Part shown: positions 9,013 to 16,808 of the stretch, piece after piece | How positions within the stretch are numbered: position 1 is the first letter of the stretch | Layout: each line of letters opens with the position of its first letter | From: G963676095 sp963676095 | GTDB taxonomy: Bacteria > Bacteroidota > Bacteroidia > Bacteroidales > Prolixibacteraceae | Reading direction: 5' to 3' | NCBI GenBank assembly: GCA_963676095.1 | Contig: OY781040.1 | Span: forward strand, 3,534,001-3,598,000 | DNA: 64,000 nucleotides | Program-made: the position numbers and the translations under genes | Notes under the pieces: generated by a model | The model's database searches: none | Seen by the model: the letters and a program-made list of their open reading frames with translations, nothing else | What the model was told of the DNA's origin: nothing

Positions 9013-9717
9013 TCAGAAAATTTTTCTTGGTACCCCGGCTATAAAATCTTTTAGATAAAAAGGTTCAAAATAAGCCAGATTTACAAATTGTTTGTTAACT
9101 AATGCATTGTATGACAGAAAACACATAAATTGTGCCGAGGTTGTTATGCCCGGAACAAAAAATGCATTTTCATGCTCGATTACTTTCTCCGCTTTAGATG
9201 ATCCGTTGCCCAAGAAAACAACCGGCTGCCGGTCAAGAATGTCTTTGAATGAATCTTTATCGATTATCTTTGCGGAGACTTCTTCAATCTCTTCATTCTT
9301 GCCGTTGTAAAAGGCGGTATAGACTTCCATCCTTCTGGCATCGATCATCGGGCAAAACAACAAATCTTCCTCTGCCGGTAAATTCCAGTTGTCCCTGCTA
9401 TCATTTACAAATGAACTCATTGCCTGCAGGGGACTCACAGCGATCAACGGAATTCCATGCGCATAGCACAGACCTTTCGCCATGGAAACCCCTATCCGTA
9501 ATCCTGTATATGAACCAGGGCCTTTACTAACAGCAACCGCTGATAGCTTTCTGAAATCCAGATTATTCTTTTTTATTATATTTTCGATATATACTCCCAT
9601 TAACCGGGCGTGATTTTGCCCGTCCTGGCTTTCTGTGTAGTCAATGACTTTTCCTTTGTCGGATAAAGCCACGCTGCATATTTCTGTAGAAGATTCAAGA
9701 TTCAAAATTAAAGACAT
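9013..9717 (-). CDS. tsaB: tRNA threonylcarbamoyladenosine biosynthesis protein TsaB
   Basis: A 234-residue protein of the ASKHA fold; TsaB is a non-catalytic partner of TsaD in the TsaBDE complex that makes t6A at position 37 of ANN-decoding tRNAs. The start at 9717 gives MSLILNLESSTEICSVAL, the expected first strand of the fold; the 22 codons upstream are not family-like. Signature segments include NHARLM (about 35-40) and SKGPGSYTGLRIG (about 64-76), then PLQAMSSF. A -7-like TAAATTTG on the minus strand (9743-9736) is close upstream of the chosen start. Confidence 0.93.
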   Translation of the reverse strand: MSLILNLESSTEICSVALSDKGKVIDYTESQDGQNHARLMGVYIENIIKKNNLDFRKLSAVAVSKGPGSYTGLRIGVSMAKGLCYAHGIPLIAVSPLQAMSSFVNDSRDNWNLPAEEDLLFCPMIDARRMEVYTAFYNGKNEEIEEVSAKIIDKDSFKDILDRQPVVFLGNGSSKAEKVIEHENAFFVPGITTSAQFMCFLSYNALVNKQFVNLAYFEPFYLKDFIAGVPRKIF

Positions 9718-9735
9718 TGTATCGTGATTTTTGCG

Positions 9736-9743
9736 CAAATTTA
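9736..9743 (-). promoter_or_regulatory. candidate tsaB promoter -7 element
   Basis: The minus strand reads TAAATTTG, an exact TAnnTTTG match, 19 bases upstream of the tsaB ATG. No clear -33 box is visible. Confidence 0.4.
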
Positions 9744-9880
9744 AGTATATTAACAAGAAAAAATTCAAAATGATCAAATTCAATATTTGACATGCTTTGG
9801 AATTAATATTGATTATTTAATTTTGTTATTGTTCAATCCAAATTTTTCTTAGCTTTAAATGCCAGAAATAAGCAGAAGTT

Positions 9881-10636
9881 ATGTATCGCACCATAATTAT
9901 TGATGATGATAAGTTGGCAAGGCATGTCTTACTCAGGATATTTGAGCAGAATTTTCCTGAAATCCGTTTGGTCGGGGAAGCTGAATCTGTGAAAACAGGT
10001 GTCGAGCTGATCCGTACCGAGAAGCCCGATCTTGTCTTTCTCGATATCGAGATGCCAGACGGGACCGGGTTCGATCTTATCGATCAACTGACCGAAGTTA
10101 ACTTTCGGTTGATCTTTACCACATCGTACAGTAATTATGCCATCACAGCATTCAAATATTTTGCATTCGATTATATTCTGAAACCGGTGTTGCCCGAAAA
10201 TGTAAAGGCTACGCTTAGACGGATTAAGGATATTCCCCTCTTGAGCGGGAAGAGCCAGATCGACAAGCTTAGGACGCAGCTGGAAGAAGACGACGAGAAA
10301 AAGGATCCCACAATTGCCCTTCCCGAGATTAATGGGTTCGCGATTATCAAGGTTAAAAATATCCTGCGTTGCGAGGGGGAGAGAAACTATACAAAAGTAT
10401 TTTATAAAGATGGGAAATCGGTACTTGTCAGCCGGACGCTCCTTGAATTTGACCAGTTACTTGTTCCTCACGGCTTCTTCCGTATTCATCGCTCTCATTT
10501 GATTAATCTTGATTGTGTAAGTCGTTACCTGAAAACAGAAGGAGGAATGGTCGAGATGATCGATAAATCAAAATTGAAGATCTCTCCAAGATACAAAGAT
10601 GAATTTTTGGAGAGGTTACTTCATAATAAATTATAG
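9881..10636 (+). CDS. LytTR-family response regulator
   Basis: A 251-residue two-component regulator. An N-terminal receiver domain (MYRTIIIDDDKLARHVL, acidic pocket D8-D10, phospho-acceptor Asp55 in FLDIEMPDG, and conserved Lys in YILKPV) is followed by a LytTR DNA-binding domain from about residue 150 (INGFAIIKVKNILRCEG, FYKDGKSVLVSRTLLEFDQ, FFRIHRSHLINLD). LytTR regulators in this phylum usually pair with a LytS/YehU-like histidine kinase, but none is adjacent, so it is an orphan in this window. Target genes are unknown. Confidence 0.92.
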   Translation: MYRTIIIDDDKLARHVLLRIFEQNFPEIRLVGEAESVKTGVELIRTEKPDLVFLDIEMPDGTGFDLIDQLTEVNFRLIFTTSYSNYAITAFKYFAFDYILKPVLPENVKATLRRIKDIPLLSGKSQIDKLRTQLEEDDEKKDPTIALPEINGFAIIKVKNILRCEGERNYTKVFYKDGKSVLVSRTLLEFDQLLVPHGFFRIHRSHLINLDCVSRYLKTEGGMVEMIDKSKLKISPRYKDEFLERLLHNKL

Positions 10637-10687
10637 GAGAACGGGTCTGGTTTTATCTTTCTCGTTTAACGAATGAAAGAGGTATCA

Positions 10688-10701
10688 TCACCAATTGGTG
10701 A
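10688..10701. other. 14-bp perfect palindrome
   Basis: TCACCAATTGGTGA lies between the convergent LytTR regulator and sulfotransferase genes. There is no following T-run, so it is more likely a protein site or chance palindrome than a terminator. Confidence 0.3.
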
Positions 10702-10735
10702 AGGAAATTGTTTATCCTGCAACCACAGGGAAATA

Positions 10736-11308
10736 CTATTTTTCGTAGTTGAAAAATTCGAAATCGGCATGATAAATCCCGGAAACAATGTCTTTTAGTT
10801 CTTCGTCATAATAAATTTCCCAGTCCTTGTGTTCAGACTGGTTTACAATCTCCAGCCTGGCCGGTTGAAGGCCCATGTTTTTGCAGAAAGCATCGAAATC
10901 GGACTGAAGTGTTTCTATACGAAGAACTGTTTCAATTTCGGGAATGCCCTGGTTATTTAATATCCAAAAAACCTGAGGCCTGAAATGTATCTGATTATCA
11001 GATGCTTTTTTTAGCCCGTAACGTACAAAATCCCTGAAATCTTTATACTGTGTTACGTAAATATCCCGTTCTTTCTGGTCATCTTTGCTTTCACTTTTAA
11101 GCATATAAAAATAGGCAGATACAATCCTTTCATACGGGTTTCTTGATACGCAAAAGGCATGTATCGGTTTTTTCCTGCGGAACGATCCGAGAAGCCTTTT
11201 CCTTTTTTTTCTCAGGTTGTGTGAAATGACTTTTATCTTCATGTTTTTACAGTGCAGCCGGATACTGTTGCCTGCATTTTTAGGGATATGTACAAAATAA
11301 ATCTTCAT
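10736..11308 (-). CDS. sulfotransferase family protein
   Basis: A 190-residue protein with the two PAPS-binding signatures of carbohydrate sulfotransferases: the 5'-phosphosulfate loop FVHIPKNAGNSIR at the N-terminus and the 3'-phosphate motif SRNPYERIVSAYFY at about residues 60-75. These enzymes transfer sulfate from PAPS to sugars or other acceptors. It is short but includes both motifs and an acidic C-terminus. An APS kinase gene (PAPS supply) and a DUF4422 glycan gene lie about 3 kb away on the other side of an IS66 element, supporting a role in glycan sulfation. The IS sits immediately upstream and separates this gene from a promoter-like sequence. Confidence 0.78.
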   Translation of the reverse strand: MKIYFVHIPKNAGNSIRLHCKNMKIKVISHNLRKKRKRLLGSFRRKKPIHAFCVSRNPYERIVSAYFYMLKSESKDDQKERDIYVTQYKDFRDFVRYGLKKASDNQIHFRPQVFWILNNQGIPEIETVLRIETLQSDFDAFCKNMGLQPARLEIVNQSEHKDWEIYYDEELKDIVSGIYHADFEFFNYEK

Positions 11309-11341
11309 CTATTGAATTTATATAATGTGAATTAAAAATTT

Positions 11342-13033
11342 GTAACTACTCAGGTCATTAAAATTAATAAGACTGACTTCGGCGGAATTCATTTTTGCCG
11401 GCAGCAACAGCTATTGCAAAGCGGATTGATTCAAACGGATTTCCTCCTTTTTTGATGATGGAGTCAACAACAGACCGCAATACTGCAAATATTTCAGCGC
11501 CTCGTTCCGAGCGGAAACTTCCCGATACCTTCTGCTTGACTTTGACATTACGGATTGCCCTTTCCGAACCGTTATTATCATAAGGAACATCGGGATAAAA
11601 CAGGAAATTGAATACCTGATGCCTGCGTTTTTTCAATCGCTTTTGGAAAGGAAGTATTTTTGAAACAGTATCAGGCAATGTTTGATTTACCAGCATATCA
11701 AATTCATTGATCACTGCCCCCCGCTGATCAAATGATCCGGTGTACTGTTTTAGTGTCATGGTATCTTTCAGCTTAATGGCCCGGGTCAACAAATCCTTCA
11801 TTTCAGTTGCCCACTTGTGGTGATACAGCTGCTCAAAGAAATTCAATTCCCGAAGCAGGTGTGCAAGACACAGCTGATGCTCCCTGGCGGGGGTCTTTAA
11901 CTGGGCACTCAATGAATCGCTGACAAAGGTTGCATTGGCAAACCCGTCAGGAAAAGTATTTTCAACCGTTGCAAAGCCGCGGCTCTTTGATATGACGATG
12001 TATGTTGCCCGCATTGTTTGCCAGGTCCAGGCCCAAAATTTATTCTTTTCAACTTTCACGCCCGTTTCATCTCCACCTACCGTAGTGGCATTGGATATTT
12101 CCTTTTTTATCCCTTCATAGATGGGAAGCACCATGTTGGCTGCTTTGTTTAGCAGGTTAAAGATGGTGCCTTCGCTTATGGAGATATTGGTTATACTCTT
12201 TATTAATTCTTTCAAACGTGAATATGGAACATACTGTCTCGAACTCAAATAAGCCGTAAGTGCAATCAGATTGTTTCCGTACTGAACAGGCGCTGTTACT
12301 TCTGCCGGGAAATTCCCCGTACTGACATGGCCACAGCTACAATTCCTTTGATAAACCTGGTGTTCAACCACTCTGGACTGAATAAAGGGAATGTCGATAA
12401 CCTGTCTTTTGCCTATCAACTGCACCGGTTCATCGACATAGATCTTTCCGCAACAGGGACATGGGCCTTCTGGCATATGAACCTCTATTTTATCCGGAGC
12501 TGGCGACATCCGAAGTGTTTCTCCTTTGTGACCCGCTTGACCACCGGATTTCTTATCACTTTTTCCCCGGAGGCTTTGGTTCTTACCCCGGAACAGGTCC
12601 TGAGCCGGAGGCAGTGAACTGTTACCACTGTTCTTTGGTGTCTTCAGACGCTTTATTTCCTCCTGAAGTACCTCTACCATACGGGTTAAAGCATCAACCT
12701 TCATGGAAAGATCATAAACCAGATCGACCAGTTCTTCCTTGTCCAGCTTTCTAAGTTCTTCTTTCGATACCATAACCCTTTTGCTTTTAACAAAGATCTT
12801 GTTCTGAGATTCAATACACAAATTTAAACCCCATTCTTTATGAACATCCACGATCCCTGTTTTCAACAATTTGAAAAATAAGTTTGAGTTTCGAGAGTTA
12901 AACCTCATGTGAAGCGCATGGATGAATATAAAATCAAAAAACTTAACCCCTCCTACGGAAAATGAGTTGAGCAAATATTAAATCTAATATCCTTTTCCAA
13001 AATCTTTTATCCCGCAGGTACCTGAGTAGTTAC
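11342..13033. mobile_element. complete IS66-family insertion sequence, single-ORF type
   Basis: The element spans about 1,692 bp and ends in perfect 14-bp inverted repeats: GTAACTACTCAGGT at 11342-11355 and its complement at 13020-13033. The ends begin with GTAA as expected for IS66. The flanking octamers AAAAATTT (11334-11341) and AAAAATTG (13034-13041) agree in 7 of 8 bases, consistent with the 8-bp target duplication of the family carrying one later change. Only a TnpC-type transposase is present; no TnpA/TnpB genes are seen, as in the ISBst12-like subgroup. Confidence 0.93.
11364..12773 (-). CDS. IS66 family transposase (TnpC type)
   Basis: A 469-residue DDE transposase. The start at 12773 (MVSKEELRKLDKEEL) gives the usual IS66 N-terminal coiled coil (VDALTRMVEVLQEEIKRLK) followed by the SGNSSLPPAQD linker, a zinc-binding region (PCPCCGKIYVDEP, NCSCG) and the catalytic core with VGGDETGVKVE (first Asp region), FVSDSLSAQ (second) and NNGSERAIRNVKVKQKVSGSF (catalytic Glu region). 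The frame upstream to 12974 is open but not family-like. The gene looks intact, so the element may be active. Confidence 0.93.
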   Translation of the reverse strand: MVSKEELRKLDKEELVDLVYDLSMKVDALTRMVEVLQEEIKRLKTPKNSGNSSLPPAQDLFRGKNQSLRGKSDKKSGGQAGHKGETLRMSPAPDKIEVHMPEGPCPCCGKIYVDEPVQLIGKRQVIDIPFIQSRVVEHQVYQRNCSCGHVSTGNFPAEVTAPVQYGNNLIALTAYLSSRQYVPYSRLKELIKSITNISISEGTIFNLLNKAANMVLPIYEGIKKEISNATTVGGDETGVKVEKNKFWAWTWQTMRATYIVISKSRGFATVENTFPDGFANATFVSDSLSAQLKTPAREHQLCLAHLLRELNFFEQLYHHKWATEMKDLLTRAIKLKDTMTLKQYTGSFDQRGAVINEFDMLVNQTLPDTVSKILPFQKRLKKRRHQVFNFLFYPDVPYDNNGSERAIRNVKVKQKVSGSFRSERGAEIFAVLRSVVDSIIKKGGNPFESIRFAIAVAAGKNEFRRSQSY

Positions 13034-13579
13034 AAAAATTGATAACAATTTTTATTTGCCGTTGTGGTTTTCTTTTAAATTCAAGGACCACGTGCTTATT
13101 CTTGATTTTAATCCGCATTATAAATTGTGTTCGGGATAATTAGGAAATTATATTCAGGAGGGAAGCCCGTCTTTTCTTCTGAAAAGAGCAAATTCCATGT
13201 TCTTTCGTTTATTCCTGAAATTATTTTACTGATTTATCCCTGCTATGAGAACTTTTAAGAAAGCTTTATTAAGCCAGCCTGTCTTTCTCCTTACCAGGAA
13301 ATGTTCCGGGGGTCTTCAATGTTGCAAATATACTTTTTCTTTACTTCTTAAAAAGGGCCGGATTATTTTTTATTGCATCCGGTCTGGATCCTCATTCCCC
13401 TTATCTGTTCATATCCTGTTTTAATGGGCGACGATAGCCGGTATTCATTTTTGTCAAAACTGGCACATTTTTTGGTTGACTATTTCATCAACTACGTGGA
13501 ATACCCCAGCAAATAAGATTTATTTAAAGAAGGCACCGCAACCGTGCGATGCAGTTATTCTTTTGTTAATTTTTTTATT
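13034..13579. other. intergenic region between IS66 and the DUF4422 gene
   Basis: This stretch of about 545 bases contains no convincing gene. A 59-codon plus-strand frame at 13246 and a 28-codon minus-strand frame near 13120 are visible but have no recognisable features. On the minus strand the sequence TATATTTG (13332-13325) looks like a -7 promoter element firing toward the IS and the sulfotransferase, which suggests that the minus-strand unit originally began here before the IS inserted. Confidence 0.45.
13325..13332 (-). promoter_or_regulatory. candidate -7 element reading toward the sulfotransferase
   Basis: The minus strand carries TATATTTG followed by GC, an exact TAnnTTTG match typical of Bacteroidota promoters. 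The downstream minus-strand gene is now displaced by the IS66 element. No clear -33 box is found. Confidence 0.4.
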
Positions 13580-14413
13580 ATGACAAATATAGGTTTTGCT
13601 GTTAATCCCAAGGTTGAGTTTTTCACTTTTTTTTATAAAAAGGCGCCCGTCCTTCTGGCCCGTCCTCCTTACATTCCATTGATGGTTGGCAATCGTGCTT
13701 CCGGTGCTGCTAAAGATATGAAGGGAGATGACATCGGGATTAATATATCTGTTAAGAATAAGTATTACAGTGAGTTGACAGGGATATTCTGGGTCTGGAA
13801 GAATACCCGACAGGATATTGTTGGTTGTATGCATTACCGGAGGTTCCTGACCAGGAAAAAGGAACCGTTGTTGTACAAGCAAAAACGGCTATTGTATTAC
13901 TTGCTGGGGCTCTATAAAAAACGATCCGGGATAATATATACTAAAAATGCAAGATTATTCCGTGAAAACATTCTGACAGAAGATGAGGCCTTGGAGTTGT
14001 TGAAGAACTATGATCTAATCCTGCCCAGAAGACGGATGCTCAGGCATTCGGTAAAAAAGCATTACGAACGGTGTCATAATAAACAAGATCTGGAATTTTT
14101 AAGAACATTGATTAAAGAAAGATGCCCTGAATATCTGGGGTCGTTTGAAGCAGTACTGGCTGATAACAGATTGTTCGCGAATAACCTGTTTATTATGAGT
14201 CGGGCCGATTTTGACAGGTGCATGGAATGGTTGTTCGATTTGCTTTTTGAGTTTGAACGGAGAGTAAGGCTTTCCGAGTACACCGGATACCAGGAGCGGA
14301 TTATGGGTTTTCTGGCTGAACGGTTGCTTAACGTCTGGTTCGATTATCAGAAACTTAAGATAAAGGAACTTCCGATGATTTATTTTAAGCACTTTAAGTA
14401 CTGTAAAGGTTAA
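13580..14413 (+). CDS. DUF4422 domain protein, putative glycosyltransferase
   Basis: A 277-residue protein starting at the ATG at 13580 (MTNIGFAVNPKVEFF); the frame opens 12 codons earlier without family similarity. It has DUF4422 hallmarks: YYSELTGIFWVWKN followed by VGCMHYRRFL, then YDLILPRRRM, and the C-terminal TGYQERIMGFLAERLLNVW. Members occur in capsule and surface polysaccharide loci and are regarded as glycosyltransferases of a GT-A-like type; donor and acceptor are unknown. The APS kinase gene follows 73 bases downstream on the same strand. Confidence 0.85.
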   Translation: MTNIGFAVNPKVEFFTFFYKKAPVLLARPPYIPLMVGNRASGAAKDMKGDDIGINISVKNKYYSELTGIFWVWKNTRQDIVGCMHYRRFLTRKKEPLLYKQKRLLYYLLGLYKKRSGIIYTKNARLFRENILTEDEALELLKNYDLILPRRRMLRHSVKKHYERCHNKQDLEFLRTLIKERCPEYLGSFEAVLADNRLFANNLFIMSRADFDRCMEWLFDLLFEFERRVRLSEYTGYQERIMGFLAERLLNVWFDYQKLKIKELPMIYFKHFKYCKG

Positions 14414-14486
14414 GCCCGATACTTCCCCTTGTGCTCAATTCTGAAAAATATTTCTGGCATTATTTCATTTTTTAAACAAATCACAT

Positions 14487-15107
14487 ATGGATATTTATCC
14501 TTCGTTTGATCAGGCCATTCCCCGGTGGAGGAAAGAGCTTGTTTTAAATCAGTCTGCAAAAATAATTTGGTTTACAGGTCTTTCCGGCTCTGGGAAAACG
14601 ACTTTGGCCCTGGCCCTCGAAAAAAGCCTTTTCGACAAAGGCTTTATAACCCAGCTCCTGGATGGCGATAATGTCCGGACCGGCATAAACAATAACCTGG
14701 GTTTCTCGGAAGCAGACCGGATGGAGAATATCCGAAGGATTGGCGAGGTGAGTAAATTGTTCCTTAACTGTGGCGTTATAACTATTTGTGCCTTTATTAG
14801 TCCTACTGAAAAGATCCGGGAGATCGTGAGAAATATTATTGGCGAGGAAGATTTCTTTGAAATTTTTGTAAACACGCCACTTGAGGTTTGTGAGAAACGC
14901 GATATCAAGGGACTTTATGCCAAGGCCCGGGCTGGTTATATAAAGAACTTTACAGGAGTAAATGCTCCTTTTGAAGTTCCGGAAAGCCCTGATTTTATAA
15001 TTGATACGTCAAAGTATAGCCTGGAGGAATGCACTTCTTTGGTATTGAAAAGCGTACTGCCTTTGGTATGCAAGCCTAATTCTCTTTCCTGCAAAGTTTC
15101 CCGGTAG
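14487..15107 (+). CDS. cysC: adenylyl-sulfate (APS) kinase
   Basis: A 206-residue kinase that phosphorylates adenosine 5'-phosphosulfate to PAPS. The Walker A loop GLSGSGKTT is at residues 31-39, then LDGDNVRTGINNNLGF (APS-binding), DRMENIRRIGEVSKLF, and CAFISPTEKIRE with the serine region seen in CysC. KDIKGLYAKARAG is close to the family's lid block, here RDIKGLYAKARAG. No sulfurylase or PAPS reductase gene is adjacent, so the likely local use is PAPS supply for the nearby sulfotransferase rather than assimilatory reduction. A strong terminator follows. Confidence 0.95.
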   Translation: MDIYPSFDQAIPRWRKELVLNQSAKIIWFTGLSGSGKTTLALALEKSLFDKGFITQLLDGDNVRTGINNNLGFSEADRMENIRRIGEVSKLFLNCGVITICAFISPTEKIREIVRNIIGEEDFFEIFVNTPLEVCEKRDIKGLYAKARAGYIKNFTGVNAPFEVPESPDFIIDTSKYSLEECTSLVLKSVLPLVCKPNSLSCKVSR

Positions 15108-15116
15108 GTTTTTCCG

Positions 15117-15170
15117 ATAAAAATCTGCCCGGAAGTTGCATGAGTAACGCTTCTTCGGGCAGATTTTATT
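15117..15170. terminator. bidirectional terminator between cysC and susD-like gene
   Basis: The arms AAAATCTGCCCG and CGGGCAGATTTT form a strong hairpin with A-rich and T-rich outer flanks, between convergent genes. Confidence 0.82.
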
Positions 15171-15178
15171 AAACTGGG

Positions 15179-16801
15179 TTAGTTCGTGTATCCCGGGTTT
15201 TGTTCCAGAACAGCATCTTTGTTCAGTTGGATTTCTGTCAGCGGGATGGGAAGGAGCAGATTGGTCTCTGTTAAACCTTCGATTGCGTTGTTTTTATCCT
15301 TGTTCAGGGCAGCGCGTTCGATCAGTGTACCAGTCCTCATCAATGTATATCTGCGGTTTTCCTCTCCGATGAGTTCCCGGGCGCGTTCATCAAGAAGGAA
15401 GTCCATATCGATGTCCGATTCAGATACTTTCCCGACTGCCGGGTAGTCAGGGAAAGCACGTTCGCGTAAAACGTTTATCATATCGGCTGCTTTACCGGGT
15501 TCTCCCATCTCGTAATACGCTTCTGCGAGTAACAGATATGTTTCGCCCAAACGCATCAACGGCCAGTCTTTTATCGAGGAATAACCAAATGTGTCGTTCG
15601 GATCGAAACAGTTCCATTTTGTTGTATAGGGAACGAAATTCGAAATACTGTCACTGGCGCTCAGGTACCCGTTGTCCAGGCTGACCAGCTTCCCGTAACG
15701 GTCGGGATATGCAGGATTGTTGTAATACAAATGTCTGTTAATATTATACTCCGAATTTCTCATGTCACCTTCCCCGTATAAATGGTTCCTGAACCAGCTG
15801 CTCAGACGTAGGCGCCCGAGCCCGCGTCCACCCAGAGAATCGGCTATGCTCATACCGGTCAGGTTATGATAGGCGCATACCCATACGCGGCGAAACTGTG
15901 GATTATCCGAATGCCCCCCGGTTACTTCCGACGTATTTTCAATTTCATATGTCCAGATGGCTTCTGTATTTCCCTGCGAGCGGCGTTGGTTCCCGTAGAT
16001 GAACATATCGTGGAAGTAATCGCCTTTATCTGAGGAATCTACACCATACCTTGCTTTAATCAGGGAGAACTGTCCGTCATCGATGATTTGTTCGAGCGAG
16101 GTCGCTGCTTTTTGAGGCTCTCCCATACGCAGGTAAACTTCTCCCAGCGTTTGCATGGCCATATACTTGTTTGCCCGGCCTTCGTATTCGAGGTTATTAA
16201 TGTCGGGAAGGCTATCGGCAGCCCCGGTCAGGTCAGAAACAATCAATGCATTTACTTCGTCTAAGCTTGCCCGCGTATAATCAGTTTTTGCAGAAGTGAC
16301 CGGTTCTGTGGTGATTGGAACGCCACCGAAATAGGCAGCCAGAAAATTATAACTATATCCCCTGAAAAATTTAGCCTCTGCAATACATACCTTTTTTACG
16401 TCGTCTGATACCCTCGATTCGCTTGATTGCGCTGCTGCGATAACGATATTGGCGTTGTTGATAATGCTGTAAAGGTGCTCCCACATGACGGCTGGCCCCG
16501 AACTTGAAGGGGTTAGTTGTGCATATTTGAAGAACGGGGTTTCTATTCCTTCGATACCCGCCCCGGAGGCAATATCTGTCCCGATTTGCCAGCAGCTAAG
16601 CCAACCTTGGTGACTGGAATAGGTCCACATCGTTCCAAAAGTGTAGTGTAACCCGTTTACTGCTGCTACAAGCCCGTCTTCGTCCAGCAAAGTTTCAGAG
16701 GTATAGGAAGATAAAGCGGTTTCATCCAGATAGCTATCACTGCACGAGAAGGTGCTTAAAGATAGCAATGCAATTAAAAAATAATATATCTTTTTTTTCA
16801 T
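15179..16801 (-). CDS. SusD/RagB family outer-membrane lipoprotein
   Basis: A 540-residue surface glycan- or nutrient-binding lipoprotein that forms the lid of a SusC channel. The signal peptide MKKKIYYFLIALLSLSTFSC ends in a lipobox with Cys20. TPR-like helical content is seen in AKFFRGYSYNFLAAYFGGVPI and the C-terminal RAGO/SusD block WPLMRLGETYLLLAEAYYEMG, then DFLLDERARELIGEENRRYTL. It begins 7 bases after the SusC stop codon, so the two are co-transcribed. No enzyme is attached, so the ligand cannot be inferred. Confidence 0.95.
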   Translation of the reverse strand: MKKKIYYFLIALLSLSTFSCSDSYLDETALSSYTSETLLDEDGLVAAVNGLHYTFGTMWTYSSHQGWLSCWQIGTDIASGAGIEGIETPFFKYAQLTPSSSGPAVMWEHLYSIINNANIVIAAAQSSESRVSDDVKKVCIAEAKFFRGYSYNFLAAYFGGVPITTEPVTSAKTDYTRASLDEVNALIVSDLTGAADSLPDINNLEYEGRANKYMAMQTLGEVYLRMGEPQKAATSLEQIIDDGQFSLIKARYGVDSSDKGDYFHDMFIYGNQRRSQGNTEAIWTYEIENTSEVTGGHSDNPQFRRVWVCAYHNLTGMSIADSLGGRGLGRLRLSSWFRNHLYGEGDMRNSEYNINRHLYYNNPAYPDRYGKLVSLDNGYLSASDSISNFVPYTTKWNCFDPNDTFGYSSIKDWPLMRLGETYLLLAEAYYEMGEPGKAADMINVLRERAFPDYPAVGKVSESDIDMDFLLDERARELIGEENRRYTLMRTGTLIERAALNKDKNNAIEGLTETNLLLPIPLTEIQLNKDAVLEQNPGYTN

Positions 16802-16808
16802 ATCGATC

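Noticed and set aside
12774..12974. upstream extension of the IS66 transposase
   Set aside because: The extra 67 codons are not transposase-like; the start at 12773 gives the normal N-terminus.
13246..13425. 59-codon plus-strand frame between IS66 and DUF4422
   Set aside because: It has cysteine-rich irregular composition, no ribosome binding site, and no family resemblance.
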